Assembly: GCA_016936535.1 (NCBI GenBank) | Contig: JAFGXP010000020.1 | Span: 1 to 53,122 of the forward strand | DNA from: Thiotrichales bacterium | GTDB lineage: Bacteria > Pseudomonadota > Gammaproteobacteria > Thiomicrospirales > Thiomicrospiraceae | Length of the DNA stretch: 53,122 nucleotides | Reading direction: 5' to 3' | Shown here: positions 9,058-18,208 of the stretch, piece by piece | How the letters are laid out: every line of letters begins with the position of its first letter | Position numbering within the stretch: the first letter of the stretch is position 1 | Program-made: the position numbers and the translations under genes | Notes under the pieces: generated by a model | What the model saw: the letters and a program-made list of their open reading frames with translations, nothing else | Database searches by the model: none | What the model was told of the DNA's origin: nothing

Positions 9058-9633
9058 ATGCAAAAAAGTATCGATCCCGCAGAGGGCATTCCTACCATCA
9101 AAATTTTGCCCGGTGAGTTTTACGTAACCGATCAAAACGAACGCATTGAAACCGTGCTAGGGTCTTGTATCGCAGCGTGTGTGCGTGATCCGCTCTTGGG
9201 TTTGGGGGGGATGAATCATTTTATGCTGCCGATTGACAAAAACGCGACCGGAGACAGTGCTTTATCCGATGCCAATCGCTACGGAAACTATGCCATGGAA
9301 AACTTAGTAAATGCGCTGCTTTCGCGTGGCGCAAAGCGTGAGCGTCTCGAATTTAAGGTATTTGGCGGTGGTCGCATTATGAGTTCGATGACGAACATCG
9401 GCTGGTATAACATCGGGTTTGCATTCGATTATGTCTTTACCGAAGGCTTTAAGCTGGTGGCACAAGATATAGGCGATGTTTATCCGCGTAAAGTGCTCTA
9501 CTACCCGAACACCGGGCGGGCACGGGTGCGTCGGCTCAACCCGATGCATAACCAAAGCTTGGCGGCTCAAGAGAGTCAATATATTCATCGTATCGAGTCT
9601 AAGCCGGTTGAAGGCGAAGTCGAACTATTCTGA
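9058..9633 (+). CDS. cheD: Chemoreceptor glutamine deamidase CheD
   Basis: Cytoplasmic enzyme that deamidates receptor glutamines; in some species it also binds a CheY-P phosphatase. From ATG 9058 it has 191 residues. The core VLGSCIAACVRDPLLGLGGMNHF holds the catalytic Cys37 and His54, spaced as in Thermotoga CheD, and KVFGGGRIM is the second conserved block. The start is uncertain: GTG 9049 is also in frame and neither has a clean ribosome site. It ends EGEVELF, almost the same as the end of the protein at 11750. cheA follows after 10 bases. No cheR, cheB or receptor gene is near. Confidence 0.92.
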   Translation: MQKSIDPAEGIPTIKILPGEFYVTDQNERIETVLGSCIAACVRDPLLGLGGMNHFMLPIDKNATGDSALSDANRYGNYAMENLVNALLSRGAKRERLEFKVFGGGRIMSSMTNIGWYNIGFAFDYVFTEGFKLVAQDIGDVYPRKVLYYPNTGRARVRRLNPMHNQSLAAQESQYIHRIESKPVEGEVELF

Positions 9634-9643
9634 GGGTGTGCTT

Positions 9644-11737
9644 ATGGACATGATGGAAACCTTCCGTCAAACCTATCTTGAAGAAAGCTTTGAAGGCTTG
9701 GATGTGATGGAGAACGGCTTGCTGAATCTGCCTCCTGGGGTGCCGGACAATGAAAAAATAAATGAAATTTTCCGTGCAGCCCACTCGATTAAAGGCGGCA
9801 GTGGTACCTTTGGATTTAGTGAGATTGCAGGCTTTACCCACGTGCTTGAAACGCTGTTGGATGAGATGCGTGATGGTCGCCGCGAAGTCACACAAGAGTC
9901 GATTGACGCGATGTTGGCCGCCGTCGATGTGCTGCGTTCGATGTTAGAACGTTTGCAAGCGCATGAAGGAATTGATGCCGTCCGTGCCCAAGAAGTGCAA
10001 GATTGGATGGAACAAATTTTGGGCAATCAACTGCGTCCAGAAGCAGCCACCTCGATGGGGGAGGCAATTGAGCGAGTTTCGACTGAACCGAAAGGTGCTT
10101 GGCGCATTCAACTGCTACCCGAGCCAATCTTGTTGCAAACCGGCAATGAACCGCTGCGGATTTTTCGTGAACTCGAAACCTTAGGGACTCTTGAGGTTGA
10201 AGCCCATCTCGACAAGCTACCGGATTTGGCGCAATTTGATCCCGAAAAACTCTATCTTTGGTGGCAATTGCAAGTGCAAGGCGAAGAGGTGGAAGAAGCG
10301 ACGCTGCGCGAAGTTTTTGAATGGATTGATGGTGATGGTGCGCAGATTGATATTCAGCCACCGCAACCATTTCTGGGTTCTGAGAATCCCCCAATCGTTG
10401 CGTCGTCCATCCCGCAGCCGCTGTTGCAAACGGATGATCGCATTCCGACGCAAACAGAGAAGCAAACAGAGGCGCAACCTGCCAAGGCTCCCGCAGCAAA
10501 AACGCTCACTGAGAAACTGCCAAAAGCAGAGGGATCGATTCGGGTTGATTTAAGTAAAATTGATCAGCTGGTCAATCTGGTAGGCGAGCTGGTCATTACC
10601 CAATCCATGCTCAGTCAGTTTGGTGATCAGGCCGAACAAGATAGCAGTGCAGGCGGCGAGTGGTTAGACAAACTTAAAGAAGGGTTAACCCATTTGGAGC
10701 GTCACACGCGTGAGTTGCAAGAAAGTGTGATGAACATCCGGATGTTGCCGGTGAGTTTTGCGTTTAATCGTATGCCGCGAATTGTGCACGATTTGAGTCA
10801 AAAACTCGGTAAGCAGATTGAACTGGTTATGGAAGGCGAAGGAACCGAGCTTGATAAGACCATGCTCGAGCAGCTGACCGATCCACTGGTGCATATCGTG
10901 CGTAATTCGATTGACCACGGAATCGAAAGCCCGCAAGTGCGTGACGCTGCCGGAAAATCAGAGGTTGGTACGGTAAAAATGGCGGCCTTTCATCAGGGCG
11001 GCAATATTTTGATTCAAATTTCTGATGACGGCGCGGGCATTGATTACCAGCGCATCGAGCGTAAGGCGATTGAAAAGGGGGTTATCGAAGCCGAGCATCA
11101 CCTCAATCGCGAAGAGATTATTGATCTGATTTTTCACCCCGGTTTTTCGACGGCGGAACAGGTAAGCGATATTTCTGGGCGCGGTGTAGGGATGGATGTT
11201 GTACGCCGTAATATCAAAGGCTTAGGCGGTTCGGTAGATGTGAAAACCGAAGTTGGTGTGGGCAGTGTTTTTACCATTCGCTTACCGTTAACCCTGGCTA
11301 TTTTGGATGGCCAACTTTGTCGAGTGGGCCAACAAACCTATGTATTCCCGTTAATTTCGATTATTGAATCGATTCAAGTCAATCAAAATTTGGTCAAAGG
11401 CATTGCCGGCGAAAACGAGCTTTATAAATTACGTGAAAGCTACATTCCGGTGATTCGATTGCATAAGAAATTGGGGATTGAGGGGGCGGTGCAAGACCTG
11501 GAGAAAGGGTTGCTTGTGGTCGTCGAAGACGCTGGGCAAAGAGCAGGAATTTTTGTCGATGACTTGCTTGGGCAGCAGCAGGTTGTCATTAAAAGTTTAG
11601 AAAGTAATTTTATGAAAATTGACGGCATTGCCGGCGCCACGATTTTAGGGGACGGTACGGTTTCTTTGATTTTGGATGTTTCCGAAATTCTTGCCATGCA
11701 CCACAAAGGCAGTGGCACGCATTTGAATGCCGCTTAA
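9644..11737 (+). CDS. cheA: Chemotaxis histidine kinase CheA
   Basis: A 697-residue sensor kinase that phosphorylates CheY and CheB under receptor control. The domains in order are: P1 phosphotransfer with His47 in AHSIKGGSGTFG; a P2-like response-regulator-binding domain at about 105-210; an acidic/proline/glutamine-rich linker (about 210-285); P3 dimerisation starting IRVDLSKIDQLVNLVGELV; the P4 ATPase with HIVRNSIDHGIE, DDGAGID and GRGVGMDVV; and a C-terminal CheW-like P5 domain. The ATG at 9644 follows GAGGGTG and is 10 bases after cheD. The frame extends upstream into cheD but that part is antisense noise. The CheZ-like gene follows 12 bases later. Confidence 0.96.
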   Translation: MDMMETFRQTYLEESFEGLDVMENGLLNLPPGVPDNEKINEIFRAAHSIKGGSGTFGFSEIAGFTHVLETLLDEMRDGRREVTQESIDAMLAAVDVLRSMLERLQAHEGIDAVRAQEVQDWMEQILGNQLRPEAATSMGEAIERVSTEPKGAWRIQLLPEPILLQTGNEPLRIFRELETLGTLEVEAHLDKLPDLAQFDPEKLYLWWQLQVQGEEVEEATLREVFEWIDGDGAQIDIQPPQPFLGSENPPIVASSIPQPLLQTDDRIPTQTEKQTEAQPAKAPAAKTLTEKLPKAEGSIRVDLSKIDQLVNLVGELVITQSMLSQFGDQAEQDSSAGGEWLDKLKEGLTHLERHTRELQESVMNIRMLPVSFAFNRMPRIVHDLSQKLGKQIELVMEGEGTELDKTMLEQLTDPLVHIVRNSIDHGIESPQVRDAAGKSEVGTVKMAAFHQGGNILIQISDDGAGIDYQRIERKAIEKGVIEAEHHLNREEIIDLIFHPGFSTAEQVSDISGRGVGMDVVRRNIKGLGGSVDVKTEVGVGSVFTIRLPLTLAILDGQLCRVGQQTYVFPLISIIESIQVNQNLVKGIAGENELYKLRESYIPVIRLHKKLGIEGAVQDLEKGLLVVVEDAGQRAGIFVDDLLGQQQVVIKSLESNFMKIDGIAGATILGDGTVSLILDVSEILAMHHKGSGTHLNAA

Positions 11738-11749
11738 TAAGGATGTGCG

Positions 11750-12319
11750 ATGAGTGAACAAACCTATTCTTTAGGCGCCAAAGAAGTTCAAGAAACGATC
11801 TTGATGCTGAACTTGGCTGTCGCACAAATTGATTTATCCATTACCGAAGGCGATCATTCTGTTAACACCTTGATTGATTCTTTCAGTTTTATGGCGCAGC
11901 AGTTACAACAGATTCAAAGCACGGGGCACGCCTTACTGGAACAGGCGAATCATGAAAATCGTGAGGATGCCCAACAGTTGCTTAGCCAGGCAGGCGAGTT
12001 ATCGGCCAAAATTCAACAAGCAATTATCGCTTTCCAGTTTTACGATAAGTTATCGCAGCGTTTAGCGCACGTTTCCAATGGTTTGTCCGGTTTGGCGGAG
12101 ATTGTCGCCCATCAGATGCAAGTTAAGAGTCCGCAAGCCTGGCAAGACTTTAAAATGTCGGTACGTAAGGGAACCACCATGCGAGAAGAAGAGGAGTTGT
12201 TTACGTTGATTTTTGATCAAGGGGTCGCTACCACTGATGCGATTGAACTGATCAAGCAGCGGATGCGGCAACGATTAAACGACAGCGTGCCGGAAGAAAC
12301 CGAAATTGAACTTTTTTAA
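11750..12319 (+). CDS. CheZ-like CheY-P phosphatase candidate
   Basis: A 189-residue, highly helical cytoplasmic protein that I read as a diverged CheZ. CheZ uses an Asp and a Gln four residues apart on a long helix to dephosphorylate CheY-P (D143 and Q147 in E. coli). Here the helix AIIAFQFYDKLSQRLAHV gives Asp99 and Gln103 with the same spacing, in a similar F-x-x-D-x-x-x-Q setting. Like CheZ it ends in an acidic, hydrophobic tail closing with Phe (EETEIELF); in E. coli the tail docks on CheY. The position directly after cheA, with a 12-base gap and a GGATGTGCG leader, fits a chemotaxis job. CheC/CheX phosphatases use E-x-x-N motifs, which I do not see. Full CheZ similarity is not obvious, so confidence is moderate. 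Confidence 0.6.
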   Translation: MSEQTYSLGAKEVQETILMLNLAVAQIDLSITEGDHSVNTLIDSFSFMAQQLQQIQSTGHALLEQANHENREDAQQLLSQAGELSAKIQQAIIAFQFYDKLSQRLAHVSNGLSGLAEIVAHQMQVKSPQAWQDFKMSVRKGTTMREEEELFTLIFDQGVATTDAIELIKQRMRQRLNDSVPEETEIELF

Positions 12320-12399
12320 TGCTGATTAAGAGCTTCTTAGATTTATATCAGTGCATTCTAATTTAAAAAATATTGATATCTACATAGTTTATTGTTGAT

Positions 12400-12437
12400 A
12401 AAAGCCTGCGTTTTAAGGATGAAATGCAGGCTTTTTT
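12400..12437 (+). terminator. Terminator of the cheD-cheA block
   Basis: Arms AAAGCCTGC and GCAGGCTTT with a 16-base loop, then TTTTG. It lies about 80 bases after the CheZ-like gene. Confidence 0.75.
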
Positions 12438-12617
12438 GTTGATATAAAGCACTCAAAAATTGAAAACGACCCTTCAAGGAGGGTTTGCCAGCAAATTGCA
12501 TAGCGTTTTATCATTCGATAAGTTTTTTTGTCTTTTCAGAGTAAAAAATATTTATAACAATAGGGCGCAACGTCCAACTCGCGACAATAAAAAAACGATC
12601 GACCTAGGAGTGAAACA

Positions 12618-13544
12618 ATGAAGCAACAACCCGTCTCAACCAGTGTGATGGCTAAACTGTTTGTCGGCGCCAGTCTCATGGCAGCCCCTTTGAGTGCAAT
12701 GGCCGCGGCTATGCTCCCATTTATTTTAGGGAACGCGCCCAGTGGCGATTTGGCCGGCGCTACCGCGGCCACCGAAAAAGCATTGCAAGCAGCCGGTTTT
12801 GAGGTCGTAGGGAAATACGCTCCCGATGCTAATGCCAATGTGATTGTCGTGACCAATAGCACGTTGAAATCGCTTGCCGCCAACTCTGAAAACGGTGGAT
12901 TTGGGGCGATGGAGCGGGTTGCGGTTGCGAATAAAAACGGCTCAGTTCAAGTAAGCTATACCAACCCTACTTATCAATTTAACGCTTACCGGATGGAAGG
13001 GGATATTAGCTCGGTACAAAGCGCGATGGAAACGGCCCTTGGCAAACAGAAAGAGTTTGGCGGTACAGAAGGCATAGAAGCTAAAAAATTGCGTAAATAC
13101 CATTATATGTTTGCAATGCCCTATTTTGATGATGAGGATGAGTTGGCTAAATTTGGGTCCTATCAAGAAGCGGTAAACTCGGTTGAAGCCGGATTAAGCG
13201 CCAAGCGTGGTGGTGCAGAAAAAGTCTATCGTATTGATATTCCTGGTAAAGAAATGACGGTATTCGGTGTGGCGCTGAACTATAAAGACGCCTCCGATGC
13301 CAATATCAATAACAAAATCAATGTCAACACAGAGCATTCGCATGCAGCGCACTTTCCGTATGAAATTTTGGTGAATGGTAAGGAAGCAATGGCACTCAAT
13401 GGCAAATTCCGAATTGCGATCAACTGGCCCAGCTTGTCCATGGCGGGCGACGGCAGCTTCATGAGTATTATGGGGGCGCCAGATCACATTACCGCAGCCC
13501 TAACTGCGGTTGCAAAAAACAAAGATGTGGTTGCGGCTGAATAG
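12618..13544 (+). CDS. Secreted protein of unknown function, DUF302-like N-terminal half
   Basis: A 308-residue exported protein. The signal peptide (hydrophobic SVMAKLFVGASLMAAPLSAM, cleavage near AMAAA) follows a short positive leader. Residues about 45-135 resemble the DUF302 pattern: a helix ATEKALQAAGFEVVGKY, a strand NVIVVTN, and VQVSYTNPTYQFNAYRM. The second half is unlike anything I recognise; it holds TEHSHAAHFPYEILVNG, where the His residues might bind metal. It has no cysteine after the signal, so no covalent haem or disulfide. A good AGGAG site precedes the ATG. It stands alone, with terminators before and after. Abundant DUF302-like periplasmic proteins occur in sulfur oxidisers, but the role is unknown. 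Confidence 0.6.
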   Translation: MKQQPVSTSVMAKLFVGASLMAAPLSAMAAAMLPFILGNAPSGDLAGATAATEKALQAAGFEVVGKYAPDANANVIVVTNSTLKSLAANSENGGFGAMERVAVANKNGSVQVSYTNPTYQFNAYRMEGDISSVQSAMETALGKQKEFGGTEGIEAKKLRKYHYMFAMPYFDDEDELAKFGSYQEAVNSVEAGLSAKRGGAEKVYRIDIPGKEMTVFGVALNYKDASDANINNKINVNTEHSHAAHFPYEILVNGKEAMALNGKFRIAINWPSLSMAGDGSFMSIMGAPDHITAALTAVAKNKDVVAAE

Positions 13545-13588
13545 TCCGGCAGACCCCATTGCCAGGTTTTACAACCTCTGCGTCAACT

Positions 13589-13620
13589 GAGCCCGAAAGC
13601 GATTTCGGGCTTTTTTTTTA
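13589..13620 (+). terminator. Terminator after the DUF302-like gene
   Basis: Arms AGCCCGAAA and TTTCGGGCT around a short GCGA loop, followed by a run of T. The structure ends 10 bases before the htpG promoter candidate. Confidence 0.85.
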
Positions 13621-13628
13621 CTTGGGCG

Positions 13629-13656
13629 CTTGAAATCCTGAAGGGTGCCTCTATAT
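13629..13656 (+). promoter_or_regulatory. Sigma-32-like heat-shock promoter for htpG
   Basis: CTTGAA (13629-13634) matches the RpoH -35 core exactly. After 13 bases comes CCTCTATAT (13648-13656), close to the CCCCATNT -10. It lies about 90 bases before htpG, a known RpoH-regulated gene in enterobacteria. Confidence 0.55.
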
Positions 13657-13746
13657 AAGTGGTCAGTTGTCAAACGGTTATCGCCGGCTCAAAGGCGGTA
13701 AAGGTTGGCGTCACCCACACTTACAACCCTAATGGAGAAGAGAATA

Positions 13747-15639
13747 ATGAGTCACACTGAAACTCATGCCTTTCAAACCGAAGTCAATCAACTGCTTAAA
13801 TTGATGATTCACGCCCTCTATTCCAACAAAGAAATTTTCTTGCGTGAATTAGTATCCAACGCTTCGGATGCCTTGGATAAGTTGCGTTTTGAAGCCGTGT
13901 CTAACGATGCGTTGCATGAAGGTGAAGAGCAGCTGGAGATCAGCGTGCAGTTCGATAAAGATGCGCGGACTCTGACCCTTCGTGACAATGGTATTGGCAT
14001 GACCCGTGATGAAGTGATTGCCAACATTGGTACGATCGCAAACTCGGGCACCAAAAAATTCTTGGAAAGCTTAAGCGGTGATCAAGCGAAGGATTCCAAT
14101 CTGATTGGCCAGTTTGGCGTAGGCTTTTATTCTTCTTTTATTGTGGCCGATGAAGTGGTGCTTGAAACGCGTCGCGCGGGAGCGAATCCAGCAGAAGGGA
14201 CGCGCTGGATTTCAAAAGGTGAAGGGGAATACACCCTAGAAACGATTGAAAAAGCCGATAAAGGAACCACGATTACCTTGCATCTGAAGGCGGATATGGA
14301 TGAGTTTTTGGACAAGTATCGTCTAAAAAACATCATTTCGACCTATTCGGATCACATCAACTTCCCCATCAAAATGGAAAAAACCGAATGGGACGCGGAA
14401 GCTAAAGCCGATAAGCCAACCGGTGAGATGGAGCAAGTCAACAAAGCTACAGCACTGTGGACGCAGGCAAAATCCGAGCTCAGTGACGAAGATTATAAAA
14501 ATTTCTATCAGACCCTTTCGCACGATTTTAATGAACCCTTGGCTTATCTTCATAATAAAGTTGAAGGAACGTTGGAATATACTTCTTTGCTATACCTTCC
14601 GAAAAAAGCGCCGTTTGATTTGTACGATCGTGAACGTCGCTACGGCTTAAAGCTCTATGTTAAACGCGTGTTTATTATGGACGATGCCGAACATTTGATG
14701 CCGGCTTACCTACGCTTTGTGCGCGGTGTGATTGATTCGGCTGACTTGCCGCTGAATGTCTCGCGCGAGATTCTGCAAAGCAACAAGGTGGTTGATAAAA
14801 TTCGTTCAGCCTCGGTTAAGCGGGTTTTAGATCATCTGGCAAAACTGGCCAAGGATGAAAATCCGCAAGAATACCTCGATTTTTGGAAGCAATTCGGCAA
14901 TGTCCTGAAAGAAGGGGTGGTAGAAGACTTTGCTAATAAAGAGAAAATTGCTCAATTATTGCGCTTTGCTTCTACTCACACCGGCGGTGCTGAACAAAAT
15001 GTGGCTTTAGCCGATTATGTAGCGCGCATGCAACCCGATCAAGAAGCGATTTACTACATTATTGCCGACACGCATGCGGCCGCCAAAGGCAGCCCACATT
15101 TAGAAATGTTCCGTAAGAAGGGCATTGAAGTGTTATTACTGTCCGACCGTATTGATGAGTGGCTCGTTTCGCATCTGTTTGAATTTGAAGGCAAGTCACT
15201 GAAGTCAGTAAACAGCGCCGATCTTAAAGAGTTTGATGCCGCATCGGAAGAAAGTTTGAGCGAAGAAGACAAGCAAGCGCGTCAAGCCTTGACCGAAAAA
15301 GTCAAAAATGCGTTAGGCGATTTGGTCAGTGAGGTGCGCATGACGCATCGTCTTATCGAGTCACCTGCTTGTGTTGTCACGCCTGAAGGTGAGATGTCAG
15401 CGCATATGGCCCGAATTATGGAGCAGATGGGCCAAGCGGTTCCCAAGCAAAAACCGGTGTTGGAGTTAAACCCAGAGCATCAACTTGTCAAAAAACTTGA
15501 CCAGTTGCAAGATGATGCGCAATGTCAAGAGTGGTCACGCTTCTTATTTGACCAAGCGCAGCTCGCCGAAGGTCATATTTTGGAAGAACCGGGTGAATTT
15601 ATTCGCCGAATGAACCGTTTATTGACAGCGGTTATGTAA
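13747..15639 (+). CDS. htpG: Molecular chaperone HtpG (Hsp90)
   Basis: Cytoplasmic ATP-dependent chaperone; 630 residues, close to E. coli HtpG. The GHKL ATPase domain shows [24 protein letters not shown] and [13 protein letters not shown]. The middle domain has the catalytic-loop region NVSREILQ, and the C-terminal dimerisation domain ends normally. The ATG at 13747 has GGAGAAGAG ahead. It is a single-gene transcript with a sigma-32-like promoter upstream and a strong terminator after it. Confidence 0.98.
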
Positions 15640-15688
15640 GTCTATTTTTTAAGTACACTATGTAGCGCATTTCGTTATTTGACGCACT

Positions 15689-15728
15689 GAAAAACCGCGG
15701 AAAGGGTGAGCCTCTCCGCGGTTTTTTT
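15689..15728 (+). terminator. Terminator after htpG
   Basis: Arms AAACCGCGGA and TCCGCGGTTT pair perfectly around the loop AAGGGTGAGCCTC (approximate), followed by seven T. Confidence 0.88.
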
Positions 15729-15809
15729 ATGCACACACTTTTTTAAATCCGCTACAGTGGAGAGACTAGGAAAATCCAGAGTAAGTCGCTAGGGAAAAGG
15801 GGAATCGGA

Positions 15810-16283
15810 GTGAAAGTGAGGTATTTTTTGGGGTTATGGGCGTTTTCAACGGCGCTTGCCGCAGCGGAACCATTAGTGCCAGCGGAAAACTTTTTAGTGG
15901 ATGGACAGTTGGCACAACAAGACAATAAGCCGATTGCCATTTTGTTACTGCACGAAGGTGTGCGCTCGGCGCAGCAACTTAAAGAGCTGGCGTTATTACC
16001 AAATTTGCTCAGCGGCGCCTTTGATGGCAAGGTACTGTTTCGTGAGATTGCGGTTAACCAGCCTGGTAATCTCATTGATTTTTATGGCGAACCTCTGCCA
16101 AAAGCGGAATTTCGTAGCTTGTTTAATGTCACCAGCTTACCGGCGATGGTGTTTGTGGATGCGCAAGGCAATCCGTTAACCGAACCGTTGTTTTCCGGAG
16201 CCTATGATTTCTATGGTTACTATCTAAAACAAAAATTGAATCAAGCGATGGCCGCATTAAATAATCCAACTCGATTTGAATAG
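15810..16283 (+). CDS. Exported thioredoxin-fold protein without cysteines
   Basis: A 157-residue protein starting at GTG 15810 (after GGAATCGGA), with a signal peptide MKVRYFLGLWAFSTALAAAEP. The mature part follows the thioredoxin order: a strand PIAILLLHEG, a helix, then FNVTSLPAMVFVDAQGNPL, whose S-L-P is the cis-proline loop, and a final helix. The place where CxxC should sit reads HEGVRS and the protein has no cysteine at all. It therefore cannot do dithiol chemistry. It resembles SoxW-like or thioredoxin-related periplasmic proteins of sulfur oxidisers, but a binding or scaffold role is more likely. It stands alone between htpG and ybiT. Confidence 0.65.
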   Translation: MKVRYFLGLWAFSTALAAAEPLVPAENFLVDGQLAQQDNKPIAILLLHEGVRSAQQLKELALLPNLLSGAFDGKVLFREIAVNQPGNLIDFYGEPLPKAEFRSLFNVTSLPAMVFVDAQGNPLTEPLFSGAYDFYGYYLKQKLNQAMAALNNPTRFE

Positions 16284-16371
16284 CAAAAGTGTTCAGTTGG
16301 TCTTAATCCAATCTTGCCGTCTTATTTATGGCAAAATAAACGGTTTTTAAAATAAAGAGTTGGAAAAAGTT

Positions 16372-17976
16372 GTGTTAACGACCGCAAACATTACCATGCA
16401 GTTCGGCGAAAAACCGCTGTTTGAAGATATCTCCGTCAAGTTTGGTGACGGCAATCGTTATGGCTTGATTGGCGCCAATGGCTGTGGAAAGTCCACCCTG
16501 ATGAAAATCTTAGGTGGCGATTTAGATCCGACCACAGGCACCGTTTCCCTAGATCCGGGCGAGCGCTTGGGTAAATTGAAACAGGATCAATTTGCCTATG
16601 AAACCTTCAGCGTGATTGACACGGTGATTATGGGGCAGGCCGAGTTGTGGGAAGTTAAACGTGAGCGAGATCGCATCTACAGCTTACCGATGATGACCGA
16701 AACCGAAGGCATGTTGGTTGCCGAACTCGAAGTCAAATTTGGTGAAATGGATGGCTATACCGCCGAATCGCGGGCCGGCGAGCTTTTAATTGGTGTTGGC
16801 ATTCCTGTCGAACAACATTACGGGTTGATGTCGGAAGTTGCTCCCGGCTGGAAGCTGCGAGTATTGCTGGCGCAAGCGTTGTTCGCTAACCCGGATATTC
16901 TGCTTTTGGACGAGCCGACCAACAACTTGGACATTGATACGATTCGCTGGCTAGAAGGAGTGTTAAACGAGCGCAAGAGTACGATGATTATCATCTCCCA
17001 CGATCGACATTTTTTGAACTCGGTTTGTACGCACATGGCCGATTTGGATTACGGTGCTTTGCGAATTTACCCTGGCAACTACGATGAGTATATGACCGCG
17101 GCAACCCAAGCGCGTGAACGGCTTTTAGCCGATAACGCTAAGAAACAGGCTCAAATCAATGAATTGAAAAGCTTTGTGAGTCGTTTTTCGGCCAACGCAT
17201 CTAAATCTAAGCAAGCGACTTCCCGTGCCAAGCTGATTGATAAAATTCAACTGGAAGAAGTAAAACCTTCAAGCCGCGTTAACCCCTTTATTCGTTTTGA
17301 ACAAGATAAAAAATTGTTCCGTTTGGCGCTTGAAGTGGAAAACCTAAGCAAACACTATGCAGATGAAAATGGGGGTAGTCATGCGATTTTGCAAAACTTT
17401 AGCATGATGCTGGAGGTGGAAGAGCGTTTGGCGGTTATCGGTGGAAACGGGATTGGTAAAACCACCTTTTTGAAATGTCTGGTCGGAGATACCCCGCTGA
17501 CTTCGGGCGTGGTCAAGTGGTCAGAAAATGTCAAAATTGGCTACTATGCTCAAGACCATGCTGCTGACTTTGCCGAAGATATGAGTTTGCTTGAATGGAT
17601 GAGCCAGTGGAAGCAGCCTGGGGATGATGAGCAGGTGCTGCGCGGTATTTTGGGACGTTTGCTTTTTTCACAAAAAGAAATTGGGAAATCGGTCAAGGTG
17701 CTTTCCGGTGGCGAGCAAGGGCGTATGCTTTTTGGCAAGCTCATGCTGCAAAAACCCAATGTTTTGATTATGGATGAGCCGACTAACCACTTGGATATGG
17801 AATCGATTGAATCGCTCAACCTTGCGCTGGAAAACTACCCTGGCACGGTGATTTTTGTTTCGCATGATCGTGAATTTGTTTCGTCAATTGCGACACGAAT
17901 TCTGGCGATGCATCCGAACGGCATCGACGATTATCGTGGTGACTACGAGTCTTATCTGGCAACACTGGACAATTGA
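16372..17976 (+). CDS. ybiT: ABC-F family ATPase YbiT
   Basis: A 534-residue soluble protein with two ATP-binding cassettes and no membrane segments; ABC-F proteins act on the ribosome during translation. Walker A motifs are GANGCGKST and GGNGIGKTT. Walker B motifs are [11 protein letters not shown] and [11 protein letters not shown]. The second signature is LSGGEQG, while the first is replaced by VAPGWKLR, a trait shared with E. coli YbiT. The sequence matches YbiT closely through long blocks such as [14 protein letters not shown]. The linker (about 240-310) is charged and helical. The start is read as GTG 16372, which aligns with the E. coli start; a TTG at 16360 is also in frame. Confidence 0.93.
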   Translation: MLTTANITMQFGEKPLFEDISVKFGDGNRYGLIGANGCGKSTLMKILGGDLDPTTGTVSLDPGERLGKLKQDQFAYETFSVIDTVIMGQAELWEVKRERDRIYSLPMMTETEGMLVAELEVKFGEMDGYTAESRAGELLIGVGIPVEQHYGLMSEVAPGWKLRVLLAQALFANPDILLLDEPTNNLDIDTIRWLEGVLNERKSTMIIISHDRHFLNSVCTHMADLDYGALRIYPGNYDEYMTAATQARERLLADNAKKQAQINELKSFVSRFSANASKSKQATSRAKLIDKIQLEEVKPSSRVNPFIRFEQDKKLFRLALEVENLSKHYADENGGSHAILQNFSMMLEVEERLAVIGGNGIGKTTFLKCLVGDTPLTSGVVKWSENVKIGYYAQDHAADFAEDMSLLEWMSQWKQPGDDEQVLRGILGRLLFSQKEIGKSVKVLSGGEQGRMLFGKLMLQKPNVLIMDEPTNHLDMESIESLNLALENYPGTVIFVSHDREFVSSIATRILAMHPNGIDDYRGDYESYLATLDN

Positions 17977-18002
17977 TTGGCGTTTTGCCTTTTCAAGCCC
18001 AT

Positions 18003-18036
18003 CCAAACCGCTTGCGTAATCAAGCGGTTTTTTTTA
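18003..18036 (+). terminator. Terminator after ybiT
   Basis: Arms AACCGCTTG and CAAGCGGTT with a six-base loop, followed by a run of eight T. Confidence 0.85.
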
Positions 18037-18208
18037 TCCCTAAAATACCGGTGTCATCCAGATTGCAATGCAAGCTACAGCCTGTTTTGGTGCAATTGGA
18101 TAAAGTTTGACTCTGGATTATTGTTATTGACAGACTCCGCTCGCCAGGCTCAAAGCGCAGGTGGCGCCTTAACGTCAACACTTTAGGCTTTTTATAAGGG
18201 GTTGTCGA

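Noticed and set aside
11750-12319. CheC/CheX-type phosphatase
   Set aside because: The E-x-x-N motifs of that family are not present; the Asp-x3-Gln pair of CheZ is.
18040-18208. Possible mobile-element remnant after ybiT
   Set aside because: Some short repeats (TTGCAAT-like) are present, but no terminal repeats, target duplication or transposase fragment can be shown.
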